Positions 36,001 to 44,164 of a stretch of 64,000 bases of DNA are shown in pieces. A model generated the notes under the pieces. That model saw only the letters and a program-made list of their open reading frames with translations. It searched no databases and was not told where the DNA came from. The translations under genes were made by a program, and so were the position numbers. Source of the stretch: Lachnospiraceae bacterium (lineage in GTDB: Bacteria; Bacillota; Clostridia; Lachnospirales; Lachnospiraceae); contig JAQXLY010000035.1 of NCBI GenBank assembly GCA_029012365.1, positions 33,026-97,025 on the forward strand, given 5' to 3'. Position 1 is the first letter of the stretch. The number at the start of each line of letters is the position of its first letter.

Positions 36001-37421
36001 CCTCGGAAGAGGAGCTTATAAGACGGGAGGAAGAAATTGCGACGTTTGCTGCCGAGACAGAAAGGTTAAGACGGAAGGAAGAGGAATTGCGGGAAAAACT
36101 GTTCCGTCTGGAAGGAAAGAATAGTCAGGCAGAAGCGGCAATTACAGAAAAATACGGAGAGTGCCGCCCGGTTGAACTGACCGGAGAGGCACTGGCCTCT
36201 TTCATTGCAATGCGCCGGAAACAGACCGAGCAAAAGCAGGAGGAGATGAAAAAACTCCGGGAGGCGCAGTCCGCTTTATCGGAGGAGCTTGCCTCCTATA
36301 CCGTAATCCGGGGTGAGATTTCCCGTATGTTTGAGGGAACGGATAAGCTGACCGGGGACTGTGGGCGGATTGAAAACAACGTGCGTCTGACGGAGTGCTA
36401 TAAAGAGGCGAGAGAGCAGTATTCGGCATGTGCCGGAGAACTTTTAAAACGCCAGGAGGAGTTTTACAGAAACAGACAGAAAACGATTGAGACTTTGCAG
36501 GTGCTTGATGCTCAGGCGCTTGCGGAAGAAATCGGCGGAAGTGTAATGATGCCGAAGGACGGCAGGGAAACGGAGGAAGCGGTACGCGGATTGCAGGAAG
36601 TAATAGAATGTCTGCAACTGGAGCGTACCCGGATTGAATCGGGTCTCGGTGACCTTGAAGTCATGAAAGAGAATTTTGAAAGCCAGTGCCTGCAGCGCTG
36701 TCTGAATATGAAGGCGGATTTGGAGCGTTTGCCGAAGCTTTCCAAAATTATGCTGGATGGGGAGCAGATTCCGATGATTTCGCTACAGATTCCGTATGTT
36801 AAGGAGGAGTTTTTCAAGGAGCGGATGACGAAATATATTGATGACGTAATCCGGGCGGTAGATGCCATTCCTTTACAGGCGGACCGGATGAAATATATCC
36901 GCACGGCATTATCATACAAAAAGCTGTTTTCCGTAATTGTATCGGATATGAACGGGATTCGCCTTATGCTGTATAAAAGAGAACGGATTAAGGAGCAGAG
37001 CAGACTTTTGCGGTATGAGGAGGCGGTGGGAAGTACCGGACAGTCTCAGGGAATTTATATTCAGTTTCTGATTGCCATCATCAACTATATTTCCAGCATC
37101 TACTCTCCGAAAGGAGAGGCAGCGGGACAGCGAAAGGTTATCTTTATCGACAACCCGTTCGGTGCGGCAAAGGATGTGTATATCTGGGAGCCGATTTTTG
37201 AGCTGTTACGTGCAAACCGGGTACAGCTCATTGTTCCGGCCCGCGGAGCCACACCGGCAATTACCGGCAGATTCGATGTAAATTATGTGCTGGGCCAGAA
37301 GTTAATCGACGGCAGACAGCAGACGGTTGTAGTGGATTATTGCAGCCGTGTGGAAGCGGATTCGGTAGAGTTTATTCCGTTGCAGTATGAACAGACAAGC
37401 TTGGATATTTCGGAGGTGTAA
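33027..37421 (+). CDS. SMC-like coiled-coil ATPase, JetC/MukB type
   Basis: A 1464-aa SMC-type motor. Walker A is ANGGGKSVL at about 38-46 (G42, K43, S44). Long charged coiled-coils cover about 300-800 and 820-1250, with a possible hinge-like globular part near 640-760. The C-terminal head has an SMC-like signature (GSTGQSQG, about 1335) and Walker B VIFIDN at 1371-1376. The residue after the Walker B Asp is Asn, where most SMC and ABC proteins have the catalytic Glu. I chose the GTG at 33027, just after GGAGGAG, since the motor domain begins right there. It overlaps the kite-like gene by 14 bp. Expected role: ATP-driven DNA loop extrusion or condensation. Confidence 0.8.
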   Translation: MPHINRIRVNNVKYNFGTQAYDDFMMKPFCGNTLYDLANGGGKSVLMLLLLQNVIPNCTLDEKQPIEKLFRTGEGSKTIHSLIEWQLDDENIHNGFRYMTTGFCARKAAETEGESKETASVEYFNYCIFYREYNANDIRNLPLVKDKERITYGGLRRYLKELERDNSLIVRIFDRKGEYQNFIADYGIYESEWEIIRGINKTEGHVRTYFESNYKTTRKVVEDLLIEEILGTSFRRKAGRDDGEDTMSKTLLDMKDKLVELAKKKDAMQNFKRQEEVLSEFSSRVEMLGAVYAKKREATLKLNRIYNAASHYLDVREKAVGELKAEESAAQEELRSLEAELLSAGLSEERELAREYAAQVAELKSEKEQKTERKEMLSALLKKKECANDYLDYLEEKKKRDEMSVTLQAMNAQSGLKDEISALVRAYKRKMEQCEAELSEMLSKAESAAAGALLKYKTAENSKKDVDRETAVSEVLSEQIKKELSVLYVKIKEQKDSTGLLLTEDALKYEKECKGRSAEAALRCNDLKEEEGRLAKERETALSAVYHAEAELSRYRDGQTVLAEEKEKLSAEKERADKLAAAYGEQDYRALRAAVRARCMEAYAEQSRLSEQMLRAKKRRQAVESGELFSSTETAETVKDYICTRHKKKAMTGAEYLQDKSVEEQEELLKRFPGLPFSVITEGFETVFDDHLLAECIPEGAMVPLLRMESLRGGKELFHREQMYLCVKDSAVLLEEKARQKEIVRLSRIEEDAEYGKKRLDSLIAAYEEDEEFLTGFVGRYYGTMYAKNAGSGAEHTEEELKDRLNKEEERLAAVTRRLREIGEEKEACAKVTAECDEESRIYRVIMELNAQAEEKEKSLQELDKKKERLKEWKKEAAEAAEALEDECAARNAEVEKIRSRAKELRQVWDGYALYDTDGEEAEVSLEIDELSVQIDGKIAALHTESSSMEDKQRLLDSYVAAMNRLLRNIRTKGFSIAELSEMYEKNEIYETSEEELIRREEEIATFAAETERLRRKEEELREKLFRLEGKNSQAEAAITEKYGECRPVELTGEALASFIAMRRKQTEQKQEEMKKLREAQSALSEELASYTVIRGEISRMFEGTDKLTGDCGRIENNVRLTECYKEAREQYSACAGELLKRQEEFYRNRQKTIETLQVLDAQALAEEIGGSVMMPKDGRETEEAVRGLQEVIECLQLERTRIESGLGDLEVMKENFESQCLQRCLNMKADLERLPKLSKIMLDGEQIPMISLQIPYVKEEFFKERMTKYIDDVIRAVDAIPLQADRMKYIRTALSYKKLFSVIVSDMNGIRLMLYKRERIKEQSRLLRYEEAVGSTGQSQGIYIQFLIAIINYISSIYSPKGEAAGQRKVIFIDNPFGAAKDVYIWEPIFELLRANRVQLIVPARGATPAITGRFDVNYVLGQKLIDGRQQTVVVDYCSRVEADSVEFIPLQYEQTSLDISEV

Positions 37422-37422
37422 T

Positions 37423-39195
37423 ATGGGAATTGAGCGTTATCGGGCGATTGTCCGGCTGGAGGAAATCCGTTCGCTTTTGGAGAACGGCGAATATGAGGCG
37501 GCAAAGGAAGCGGCTGACAGTATTCGTAAAGAGCGTTTAAAGGACAGTGCGGATTTGTTTTTGCTTGCCACGGTTTACCGGAAATGCGGAGACTTTGTGA
37601 CGGCAAAGGATTTTTTGCGCCGCATATATGAAAAGAAAGTAACGTGGCGTGTATTGGAAGAGATGATGGAGGTTTGTCTTGCGGAAAAAAATCCGGACGA
37701 GGCGGAGCAGTATTTAAGGCAGTATGCAAAGCTTTCCGGCGGTGACCCGCGCAGTTATATTTATGAGTATCGCATCGGACGTCAGAAGCATCGTCCGGAC
37801 GAGGAGCTACTGCCGATTCTGCAAACGTTAAAGGCAGAGGAATATACGGAAAAGTATGCCTATGAGCTGGCTAAGCTGTACCATAAGCTTGGTATGGAAC
37901 GGGAGTGTATGGCAGAGTGTGCGGATTTGATTCTGTGGTTCGGTGAAGGGACTTATGTCGAGCGTGCAAAAGCATTACAAGCATATTATCGCGGGGAGCT
38001 TTCCGCAGAGGATATCAGACAGGGAGCACAGCAGTATATGAGAGCTGCCGATGAAATGCCTGCGGATGTCGGTGAGGCATTGGACGAGGTCGCTGCGGAT
38101 GCCGGTGAGGCATTGGACGATGTGCCTGCGGATGTCGGTGAGGCATTGGATGAGGTAGCTGCTGCAGATTTAAGTGAGCCGATGTGGGAGCCGGATACAT
38201 GTGCGGATTTACAGGAGGAAACGGAGTTTCCGAAAGAAACCCCGGATGAATCCGACAGAACAGAACTTGATAATACGGGAGTGTATGAGCAGATGTCTCT
38301 TTTTGCACCGGAGGAGTGTGAGGAAGCGGCAGCTGCGGATGAATATGAGGAGATGCCGGTTCCGGATACGGATGTGTGGGAGACGAAGGAAAAGCAGGTG
38401 CTTTCGGAGCTTGGACCGGAGCTTTCCGCAAGGCTTTCGGCAGAGGGGCTTGTGTTTGAGGAGGCATTGCATGAGTTTGCGCAGATTGAACGGGTTCGCA
38501 AGCAGCTGTCAAGAATGCTGGAGGTTGTCGTAACGGTACGCAGAAAGTGCCATTGTCTGATTATTACCGGAGAGAAGCAAAGCGGAAAGACAACACTGGG
38601 AACTTATCTTGCAAAGCTTTTGTATGAGCTTTCTTATGTTAAGAGTCCACGGGTTGCCAAAATAAGTGCAAATCGTTTTAATCAAATCAATTTATATGAA
38701 AAAAGCGGGCAGCTGAAGGATTGCTGTCTGATTGTGGAGAAAGCCGGAGAACTGACGGAGGAAGCCATGGCCGCATTGCTTGAATTTATTCAGAACACGG
38801 ATGTGCTCGGTACTGTGATTCTGGAGGATGAGGCAAATGCAATGAGCAGTCTTCTGCGGAATCATGCGGAATGTAACAGGCTGTTTAATAACCGTGTGCA
38901 CCTTCCGAAGTATGACAGTAATGAATTAACGGGCTTTGCGCTTGAATACATAAAAGAGCAGGATTATGAAATCTCCGGTGAAGCTATGGAAATTTTAAAA
39001 CAGAAGATAGAACATCTGACCAGAGTAGGGCAGAAGGAAGGAAGACTTGCGGTAACTATGGAAGCGGTAAAGGAGGCGATTGAAAATGCGGATTATCGTA
39101 ATCAGGGAACCATCCTTGCCATGGCAGCTGCCGGAAAATTCCTGAACACAGGAGGAATGGAGCTTATGCCGGAGGATTTCGGTGTTACACGGTAA
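37423..39195 (+). CDS. TPR-like plus AAA+ protein of the SMC-like operon
   Basis: A 590-aa protein. Helical TPR-like repeats cover about 1-200. Three tandem 11-residue acidic repeats (ADVGEALDEVA type) lie at 214-246, followed by an acidic disordered stretch to about 330. The C-terminal AAA+ domain (about 355-590) has Walker A GEKQSGKTT. The Walker B position reads LIVEKAGEL, with no Asp-Glu pair, but a SpoVK-like Arg region (NRLFNNRVHLP) is kept. It starts one base after the SMC-like stop codon and has GGAGG upstream. Its role is unknown; a loader or remodeller of the SMC-like complex is one possibility. Confidence 0.75.
   Translation: MGIERYRAIVRLEEIRSLLENGEYEAAKEAADSIRKERLKDSADLFLLATVYRKCGDFVTAKDFLRRIYEKKVTWRVLEEMMEVCLAEKNPDEAEQYLRQYAKLSGGDPRSYIYEYRIGRQKHRPDEELLPILQTLKAEEYTEKYAYELAKLYHKLGMERECMAECADLILWFGEGTYVERAKALQAYYRGELSAEDIRQGAQQYMRAADEMPADVGEALDEVAADAGEALDDVPADVGEALDEVAAADLSEPMWEPDTCADLQEETEFPKETPDESDRTELDNTGVYEQMSLFAPEECEEAAAADEYEEMPVPDTDVWETKEKQVLSELGPELSARLSAEGLVFEEALHEFAQIERVRKQLSRMLEVVVTVRRKCHCLIITGEKQSGKTTLGTYLAKLLYELSYVKSPRVAKISANRFNQINLYEKSGQLKDCCLIVEKAGELTEEAMAALLEFIQNTDVLGTVILEDEANAMSSLLRNHAECNRLFNNRVHLPKYDSNELTGFALEYIKEQDYEISGEAMEILKQKIEHLTRVGQKEGRLAVTMEAVKEAIENADYRNQGTILAMAAAGKFLNTGGMELMPEDFGVTR
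38062..38160 (+). repeat. 33-bp tandem repeat, three copies, inside the AAA+ gene
   Basis: Three in-frame 33-bp units (38062-38094, 38095-38127, 38128-38160) each encode an 11-residue acidic module. They differ by only a few bases, so the expansion looks recent. Confidence 0.85.
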
Positions 39196-39523
39196 ACTTT
39201 ATTTTGATTTCATCCTTAAGGTTCTGGCCGCCCTTGGAACGAACATTTTTGGTGACATTGAGGATATATGCCGTATTTTTTGCATAAGCCTCCAAAGGTT
39301 CGATTTCTACCTCATTTGTTTCGGAATTATACCGAATCGTGGTACGCAGAACGGAACCGGTTTCTGCATCCGTAACAAACATATTGACATTATTAACGGT
39401 TGTCGGGTTTAAAGGAGCCGTGAAACGAACGCGCCATATAAACTTTCCGGTTTTAAACTTGAGATTCTGTTTGATACGATGTCCGGTATGCTCGCTGAGA
39501 GGCTCGATTTCCAGTAGATTCAT
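39185..39523 (-). CDS. Small Ig-like (Big_5/SbsA-type) domain protein
   Basis: A 112-aa protein that is almost all one beta-sandwich: FIWRVRFTAPLNPTTVNNVNMFV, then TTIRYNSETNEVEIEPL, then YILNVTKNVRS resembles bacterial Ig-like domains found in surface proteins. There is no signal peptide, which is odd for this domain. AAAGGAG precedes the ATG at 39523. Its own promoter (TTGTAA and TATACT, 17 bp apart, 39562-39590 minus strand) lies upstream. The stop codon overlaps the convergent AAA+ gene by 11 bp. Confidence 0.75.
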   Translation of the reverse strand: MNLLEIEPLSEHTGHRIKQNLKFKTGKFIWRVRFTAPLNPTTVNNVNMFVTDAETGSVLRTTIRYNSETNEVEIEPLEAYAKNTAYILNVTKNVRSKGGQNLKDEIKIKFTV

Positions 39524-39561
39524 AGGTAATCTCCTTTCACTTGGAACGATATCATACGGTA

Positions 39562-39590
39562 AGTATAGTATAAAACCAAAAAGTTTACAA
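39562..39590 (-). promoter_or_regulatory. Predicted promoter of the Ig-like gene
   Basis: On the minus strand TTGTAA and TATACT are separated by 17 bp, about 40 bp before the start codon. Confidence 0.6.
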
Positions 39591-39651
39591 GTCTTTTTGT
39601 CATCTTTTTGGTAGTGAGATATAGAAATTATGTTGAAAAGAGGAATAGGTA

Positions 39652-40164
39652 ATGAAAAAGAGTAATATAATTTTGATTGGCATGCCGGGGTCCGGAAAGA
39701 GTACATTAGGTGTTCTTTTGGCCAGAGCCATGAACTATCGTTTTCTGGATACGGATCTTTTGATTCAGGAAAGGGAAGGAAGGCTTTTACACGAAATCAT
39801 TGCCGATGAGGGGATGAAACGTTTTTTGGAAATCGAGGGAGAAGTAAATGCGGGAATTACGGCAGAGCGAACCGTGATTGCACCGGGAGGGAGCGTTATT
39901 TATTCTCCGAACGCCATGCTGCACTTTGCCGAAATCGGAACGATCGTATATTTACACGTTCCGGTGACCGAGCTTGAAAAGCGGCTGGGAGATTTAAAGC
40001 GTCGGGGCGTGGTTCTAAAGGAAGGCCAGACGTTGGAGGATTTGTATGAGGAGAGACGACCGTTTTACGAGCGGTATGCGGAAGTAACAGTTGATGTAAC
40101 GAAAGAGGATGTCGGAGTCATTTTGGAAGAAATGGTAAATAAATTGAAAAAGGTCAAAGGATAA
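39652..40164 (+). CDS. Shikimate kinase-like protein
   Basis: A 170-aa P-loop kinase of the AroK fold. Walker A is GMPGSGKST and the shikimate-site Asp lies in FLDTD; the late Arg of RPFYERY is kept. Two substrate residues differ from classic AroK: the FRxxE Arg is replaced (FLEIE) and the GGG loop reads PGGS. No other aromatic pathway genes are near. It may be a true but divergent shikimate kinase or a paralogue with another substrate. Confidence 0.75.
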   Translation: MKKSNIILIGMPGSGKSTLGVLLARAMNYRFLDTDLLIQEREGRLLHEIIADEGMKRFLEIEGEVNAGITAERTVIAPGGSVIYSPNAMLHFAEIGTIVYLHVPVTELEKRLGDLKRRGVVLKEGQTLEDLYEERRPFYERYAEVTVDVTKEDVGVILEEMVNKLKKVKG

Positions 40165-40221
40165 AGAGAAGATAAAAAGTGTTCTACAGCTGAGGAAAAG
40201 CTCTACTGTTTTAGAAAATGC

Positions 40222-40249
40222 TTTACAAAACAGAAGTTTATGGTATAAT
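40222..40249 (+). promoter_or_regulatory. Predicted sigma-A promoter of murA
   Basis: TTTACA (40222-40227) and TATAAT (40244-40249) have a 16-bp spacer. The start codon lies 134 bp downstream, leaving an AT-rich leader of unknown function. Confidence 0.65.
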
Positions 40250-40383
40250 CAAATTAGTGGTAGTAAAGTTACACAAAAATGGGACTTAAAATATGTGCAA
40301 TATTAACAAAAATCTGTAGAAAAGTATTGTATAAAAAATAGATGGGGCAAAAAATCAGAATAAACCTAAGTTTGAGGTGAGTT

Positions 40384-41685
40384 ATGGAACAATACATTAT
40401 CAAAGGCGGAAAGCCGTTGGTTGGAGAAGTTACAATCGGTGGCGCAAAAAACGCGGCATTAGGTGTACTTGCAGCCGCAATCATGACAGATGAACCGGTT
40501 CGGATACATAATCTTCCGGATATTAGTGATATTGATATTCTGTTAAAAGGAATTGAGGCACTCGGTGCAGTCGTGGAGCGTCCGGATGTACATGAGGCAC
40601 GTATACTAGGCGGCAGCATTACAACCTGTATCGCAGGATATGACGATCTTAGAAAAATCAGGGCAGTGTACTATTTATGCGGTGCTTTGTTAGGTAAATA
40701 CAAAAGAGCGGAGGTTCCGCTTCCGGGTGGCTGTAATATCGGAAGCCGCCCGATTGACCAGCACATCAAGGGATTTGAGGCTCTTGGAGCAAAGGTAGTG
40801 ATTCAGCACGGTATGATTATTGCCGAGGCGGAAAGGTTAGTGGGTACTCATATCTATTTTGACTGCTCCTCCGTAGGTGCCACGATTAACGTAATGATGG
40901 CCGCAAGTATGGCGGAAGGTCAGACTGTGCTTGAGAATGCGGCAAAGGAGCCGCATGTGGTTGAGGTGGCAAACTTCTTAAACAGCATGGGTGCGAATAT
41001 TAAAGGAGCCGGTACGGATATTATTCGTATTACCGGTGTTTCTGCTTTGCATGGCAGTACCTACTCCATTATTCCGGACCAGATTGAGGCGGGTACCTTT
41101 ATGCTGGCAGCGGCAGCTACCAAAGGCGATGTTCTGATTAAGAACGTGATTCCGAAGCATTTGGAGGCAGTTACCGCAAAGCTTGTGGAAATCGGTGCAG
41201 AGGTAGAAGAATTTGATGATGCGGTTCGGGTAGTGGCATCTAAGCGTTTGGTGCACACCAACATTAAGACCCTTCCGTATCCGGGCTTTCCGACGGATAT
41301 GCAGCAGGTTATGGCAACATTACTTTGCGTGGCGGAAGGTACCAGCATTGTAACAGAGACGATATACGAAAACAGATTTATGTATGTGGATGAGCTGACC
41401 CGCATGGGAGCCTGTATGCGTGTGGTAGAAGGAAACAGTGCGGTAATCGAAGGCGTTGAGAAGTTAACGGGTGCTATTGTGCGTGCGCTTGATTTACGGT
41501 GCGGTGCTGCGCTTGTGGTAGCCGGTCTGATGGCTGACGGCTATACTACCGTAGAGCATATCGAATATGTTGACCGCGGATATGAAAAGTTCGCGCAGAA
41601 GCTGTGTGAGTTAGGAGCCGCTATGGAAAAGGTAGACTCCGAAGATGTGAAGGCAGTGCAGAAGTTTAAGCTGAGAGTCGGCTGA
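40384..41685 (+). CDS. murA: UDP-N-acetylglucosamine 1-carboxyvinyltransferase
   Basis: MurA adds enolpyruvate to UDP-GlcNAc, the first committed step of peptidoglycan synthesis and the target of fosfomycin. The 433-aa protein has the N-terminal [13 protein letters not shown], the catalytic loop [15 protein letters not shown] with the fosfomycin-sensitive Cys, and a late GFPTDMQ segment. Length is slightly above the usual 420. GAGGTGAG precedes the ATG. A terminator follows at 41730. Confidence 0.96.
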   Translation: MEQYIIKGGKPLVGEVTIGGAKNAALGVLAAAIMTDEPVRIHNLPDISDIDILLKGIEALGAVVERPDVHEARILGGSITTCIAGYDDLRKIRAVYYLCGALLGKYKRAEVPLPGGCNIGSRPIDQHIKGFEALGAKVVIQHGMIIAEAERLVGTHIYFDCSSVGATINVMMAASMAEGQTVLENAAKEPHVVEVANFLNSMGANIKGAGTDIIRITGVSALHGSTYSIIPDQIEAGTFMLAAAATKGDVLIKNVIPKHLEAVTAKLVEIGAEVEEFDDAVRVVASKRLVHTNIKTLPYPGFPTDMQQVMATLLCVAEGTSIVTETIYENRFMYVDELTRMGACMRVVEGNSAVIEGVEKLTGAIVRALDLRCGAALVVAGLMADGYTTVEHIEYVDRGYEKFAQKLCELGAAMEKVDSEDVKAVQKFKLRVG

Positions 41686-41729
41686 GCCTGAAACGGTCAG
41701 ATACGGTTTTGACGTATAGAGAAGGAATG

Positions 41730-41770
41730 AACAGCGTAAAGGCAGATATATGATTTACGCTGTTTTCTTT
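41730..41770 (+). terminator. Terminator after murA
   Basis: AACAGCGTAAA pairs perfectly with TTTACGCTGTT, followed by TTCTTT. Confidence 0.8.
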
Positions 41771-41795
41771 ACCTTATAGGAGACAGAGGTGGGAA

Positions 41796-42470
41796 ATGTA
41801 CCGGTTACTCATTATTGAAGACGATAAAGGAATAGCGGAAGCAATAAAAGCCCAGGCAGAGCTGTGGGAGCTGCAGGTTCGCTGTACCGAGAATTTCAGA
41901 GCGGTTATGAACGAATTTGCGGAATTTAATCCGCATATTGTTTTGCTGGATATCTCTCTGCCGTTTTTTAACGGGTATCACTGGTGTAATGAAATTCGCA
42001 AGGCTTCTAAAGTACCGATTATTTTTATCTCCTCCGCAGCCGATAATATGAGTATGATTATGGCGATGAATATGGGAGCCGATGATTTTATTGCCAAGCC
42101 GTTTGACCAGAGTGTGCTTATGGCAAAGATTCAGGCGATGCTTCGGAGAACCTATGATTTTGCCGCTTCCGTTCCGGTACTCGAACACAGGGGAGCACTT
42201 TTAAATACCGGTGAGAACACCTTAATCTACGGGGATGAAAAGATATCTCTTTCAAAAAATGAGTACAGAATCCTGCTTGTTTTAATGGAAAATAAGGGGA
42301 AGGTTGTCAGCCGGGAAAAATTGATGGAGCAGCTATGGAAAACCGACAGCTTTGTAGATGAGAATACACTGTCCGTAAACGTGAACAGGCTTCGCAAACG
42401 GCTGGAAGCTGCCGGACTTGAAAATTTTATCGCAACCAGATTCGGTGTGGGATATCTGATTGAGAATTGA
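41796..42470 (+). CDS. Response regulator, OmpR family (BceR-like)
   Basis: A 224-aa regulator with receiver acidic pair IEDD, phospho-acceptor in VLLDISLPFFNGY and Lys in AKPFDQ, plus a C-terminal winged helix (about 130-224). The paired kinase is of the short intramembrane-sensing type, which in Bacillus controls bacitracin-type detox ABC transporters. No transporter is adjacent; the ABC pair at 52.5 kb is truncated. Confidence 0.92.
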   Translation: MYRLLIIEDDKGIAEAIKAQAELWELQVRCTENFRAVMNEFAEFNPHIVLLDISLPFFNGYHWCNEIRKASKVPIIFISSAADNMSMIMAMNMGADDFIAKPFDQSVLMAKIQAMLRRTYDFAASVPVLEHRGALLNTGENTLIYGDEKISLSKNEYRILLVLMENKGKVVSREKLMEQLWKTDSFVDENTLSVNVNRLRKRLEAAGLENFIATRFGVGYLIEN

Positions 42471-42480
42471 GGTGTCCGGA

Positions 42481-43470
42481 ATGAAGTTGTTTGTGCAGTA
42501 TATGAAGCAAATCAGAAGAGGCGCTTTTGCAGGAGCTGCCTTTTGTATCACTTTCTTTTTCTCCTTCGCTCTTTATCATTTGCCGGTAAAGGCAGTCATA
42601 TATCCTGCCATGCTTTGTCTTTTACTCGGTCTTTTATTTGTTATTCTTGATTTTTTTCGCATGAAACGCAAGCATGATGTTATGGTAAGAATAAAGGGTC
42701 TGACAGATGTTATTACAGAAGCACTCCCACGGATTGACAGGATAGAAGATGAGGATTACCAATGTATTATAAGCCTTTTAGGTAAAGAGTATAACGATTA
42801 TGTCAGGGACAGCCGCCGCAAATATGCCGAGATGGTGGATTATTATACAGTATGGGCACATCAGATTAAGACACCTATCGCATCCATGAGATTAAATCTG
42901 CAAAATGAAGATTCGGAGCTTTCAAGAAAGCTGTCAAATGACCTTTTTCGCGTAGAGCAGTACGTAGAAATGGTGCTTACCTTTTTAAGGCTTGATTCCG
43001 AAAGTACCGACTATGTAATAAAAGAATATGACCTTGACGGAATTGTAAGGCAGTCGGTGAAAAGGTTTGCGGGCGAGTTTATCAGCCGAAGGCTTACCCT
43101 GAACTATGAACCGTTTACAGCTACTGTAATCACGGATGAAAAATGGCTCTCCTTTGTAATCGGGCAGGTACTGTCAAATGCCTTAAAATACACAGCATCC
43201 GGCAGTATTACAATTAATTATCTGCCGGAAGGAAGGCTCTGTATAAGCGACACCGGAATAGGGATAGCGGCAGAGGACCTGCCGCGTATCTTTGAAAACG
43301 GCTACACCGGTTATAACGGAAGAACAGATAAAAAAGCAAGCGGCATAGGTCTGTATTTGTGCAAACGTATTTGCACAAAGCTCGGACACCGCATATATGC
43401 GGAATCGAAGGTTGACGTAGGAACAACAATTACGATTGACCTTGCGAGACGGAAGCTTGAGACGGAATAA
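42481..43470 (+). CDS. Intramembrane-sensing histidine kinase (BceS-like)
   Basis: A 329-aa kinase with two closely spaced membrane helices (about 15-58), almost no external domain, the phospho-acceptor in VWAHQIKTPIASM, and ATPase boxes GQVLSNALKY and SGIGLYLCKR. GAGGTG precedes the ATG at 42481, two bases past the regulator stop region. Its 3' end overlaps the convergent mtnN gene by 41 bp. Confidence 0.92.
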   Translation: MKLFVQYMKQIRRGAFAGAAFCITFFFSFALYHLPVKAVIYPAMLCLLLGLLFVILDFFRMKRKHDVMVRIKGLTDVITEALPRIDRIEDEDYQCIISLLGKEYNDYVRDSRRKYAEMVDYYTVWAHQIKTPIASMRLNLQNEDSELSRKLSNDLFRVEQYVEMVLTFLRLDSESTDYVIKEYDLDGIVRQSVKRFAGEFISRRLTLNYEPFTATVITDEKWLSFVIGQVLSNALKYTASGSITINYLPEGRLCISDTGIGIAAEDLPRIFENGYTGYNGRTDKKASGIGLYLCKRICTKLGHRIYAESKVDVGTTITIDLARRKLETE

Positions 43471-44164
43471 GCTCTTTTGCCAGTCCGCATACAAGGTGAA
43501 CCGTATGGGTTATGGCCTTTGCCTCAAAGGCAGGGTAATCTTCGCTGGCGGAATCGTCTGCCTTATCGGAGATGGCCCGGATAATCAGAAACGGAATATT
43601 GTTGTTATGTGCGGTCTGGGCAATCGCTGCCCCTTCCATTTCAGTACACATGGCATGGAATGTGCTTGTCAGCCATTCCTTTTTTTCCTTTCCGGCGATA
43701 AACTGGTCTCCGGTGACAATACGTCCCTCGTGTACAGCGATTTCCGGATTGACCGAAAGACAGACCTTTTTTGCAAGGGCACGGAGCGCTTCGTCCGCTG
43801 TGAAGACGGAGGTATCCATACGCGGGATGATACCTACCTCATAGCCGAAAGCGACCGCATCCATATCATGCTGCAGGGCATCGGTAGACAGAACGATATC
43901 ACCGATATCAATGGAAGCATCCAGAGAGCCGGCAATTCCGGTATTGACAATGGCATCGGTTTCAAATAAATCAATTAACTGCTGGGTGCAGATGGCAGCA
44001 TTTACTTTGCCGATACCGGAGCGTACAACCACTACCGGTAAGCCTTCTAAAACTCCTTCATAAAAGGTCAGGGAGGCGCGTTCGGTAATGCGCACATCGG
44101 TCATGTTTTCTTTAATACGCGCAACCTCTTCGTCCATTGCGCCGATAATTCCAAGCTTTTTCAT
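43430..44164 (-). CDS. mtnN: 5'-methylthioadenosine/S-adenosylhomocysteine nucleosidase
   Basis: MtnN hydrolyses MTA, SAH and 5'-deoxyadenosine to adenine and the matching sugar, clearing SAM by-products. The 244-aa protein has IGAMDEEV (catalytic Glu), VNTGIAGSL, CTEMEGAAIAQ and ISDKADDSA (catalytic Asp). GGAGAA precedes the ATG at 44164; a frame extending to 44212 has no good site. The last 13 residues are encoded in the region that overlaps the kinase gene. Confidence 0.94.
   Translation of the reverse strand: MKKLGIIGAMDEEVARIKENMTDVRITERASLTFYEGVLEGLPVVVVRSGIGKVNAAICTQQLIDLFETDAIVNTGIAGSLDASIDIGDIVLSTDALQHDMDAVAFGYEVGIIPRMDTSVFTADEALRALAKKVCLSVNPEIAVHEGRIVTGDQFIAGKEKKEWLTSTFHAMCTEMEGAAIAQTAHNNNIPFLIIRAISDKADDSASEDYPAFEAKAITHTVHLVCGLAKELIPSQASVSQGQS

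Noticed and set aside
38040..38165. CRISPR array at the repeated DNA
   Set aside because: Units are contiguous, in frame and without unique spacers, so it is a coding tandem repeat; no CRISPR array was seen anywhere in the window.
37986..38512. Two long minus-strand open frames opposite the AAA+ gene
   Set aside because: Ser/Ala- and Pro-rich products mirror the 33-bp repeats and the acidic linker codons; no ribosome site.
28404..39195. Recently acquired genomic island
   Set aside because: No integrase, tRNA junction, direct flanking repeats or clear composition shift was seen; neighbours are housekeeping genes.
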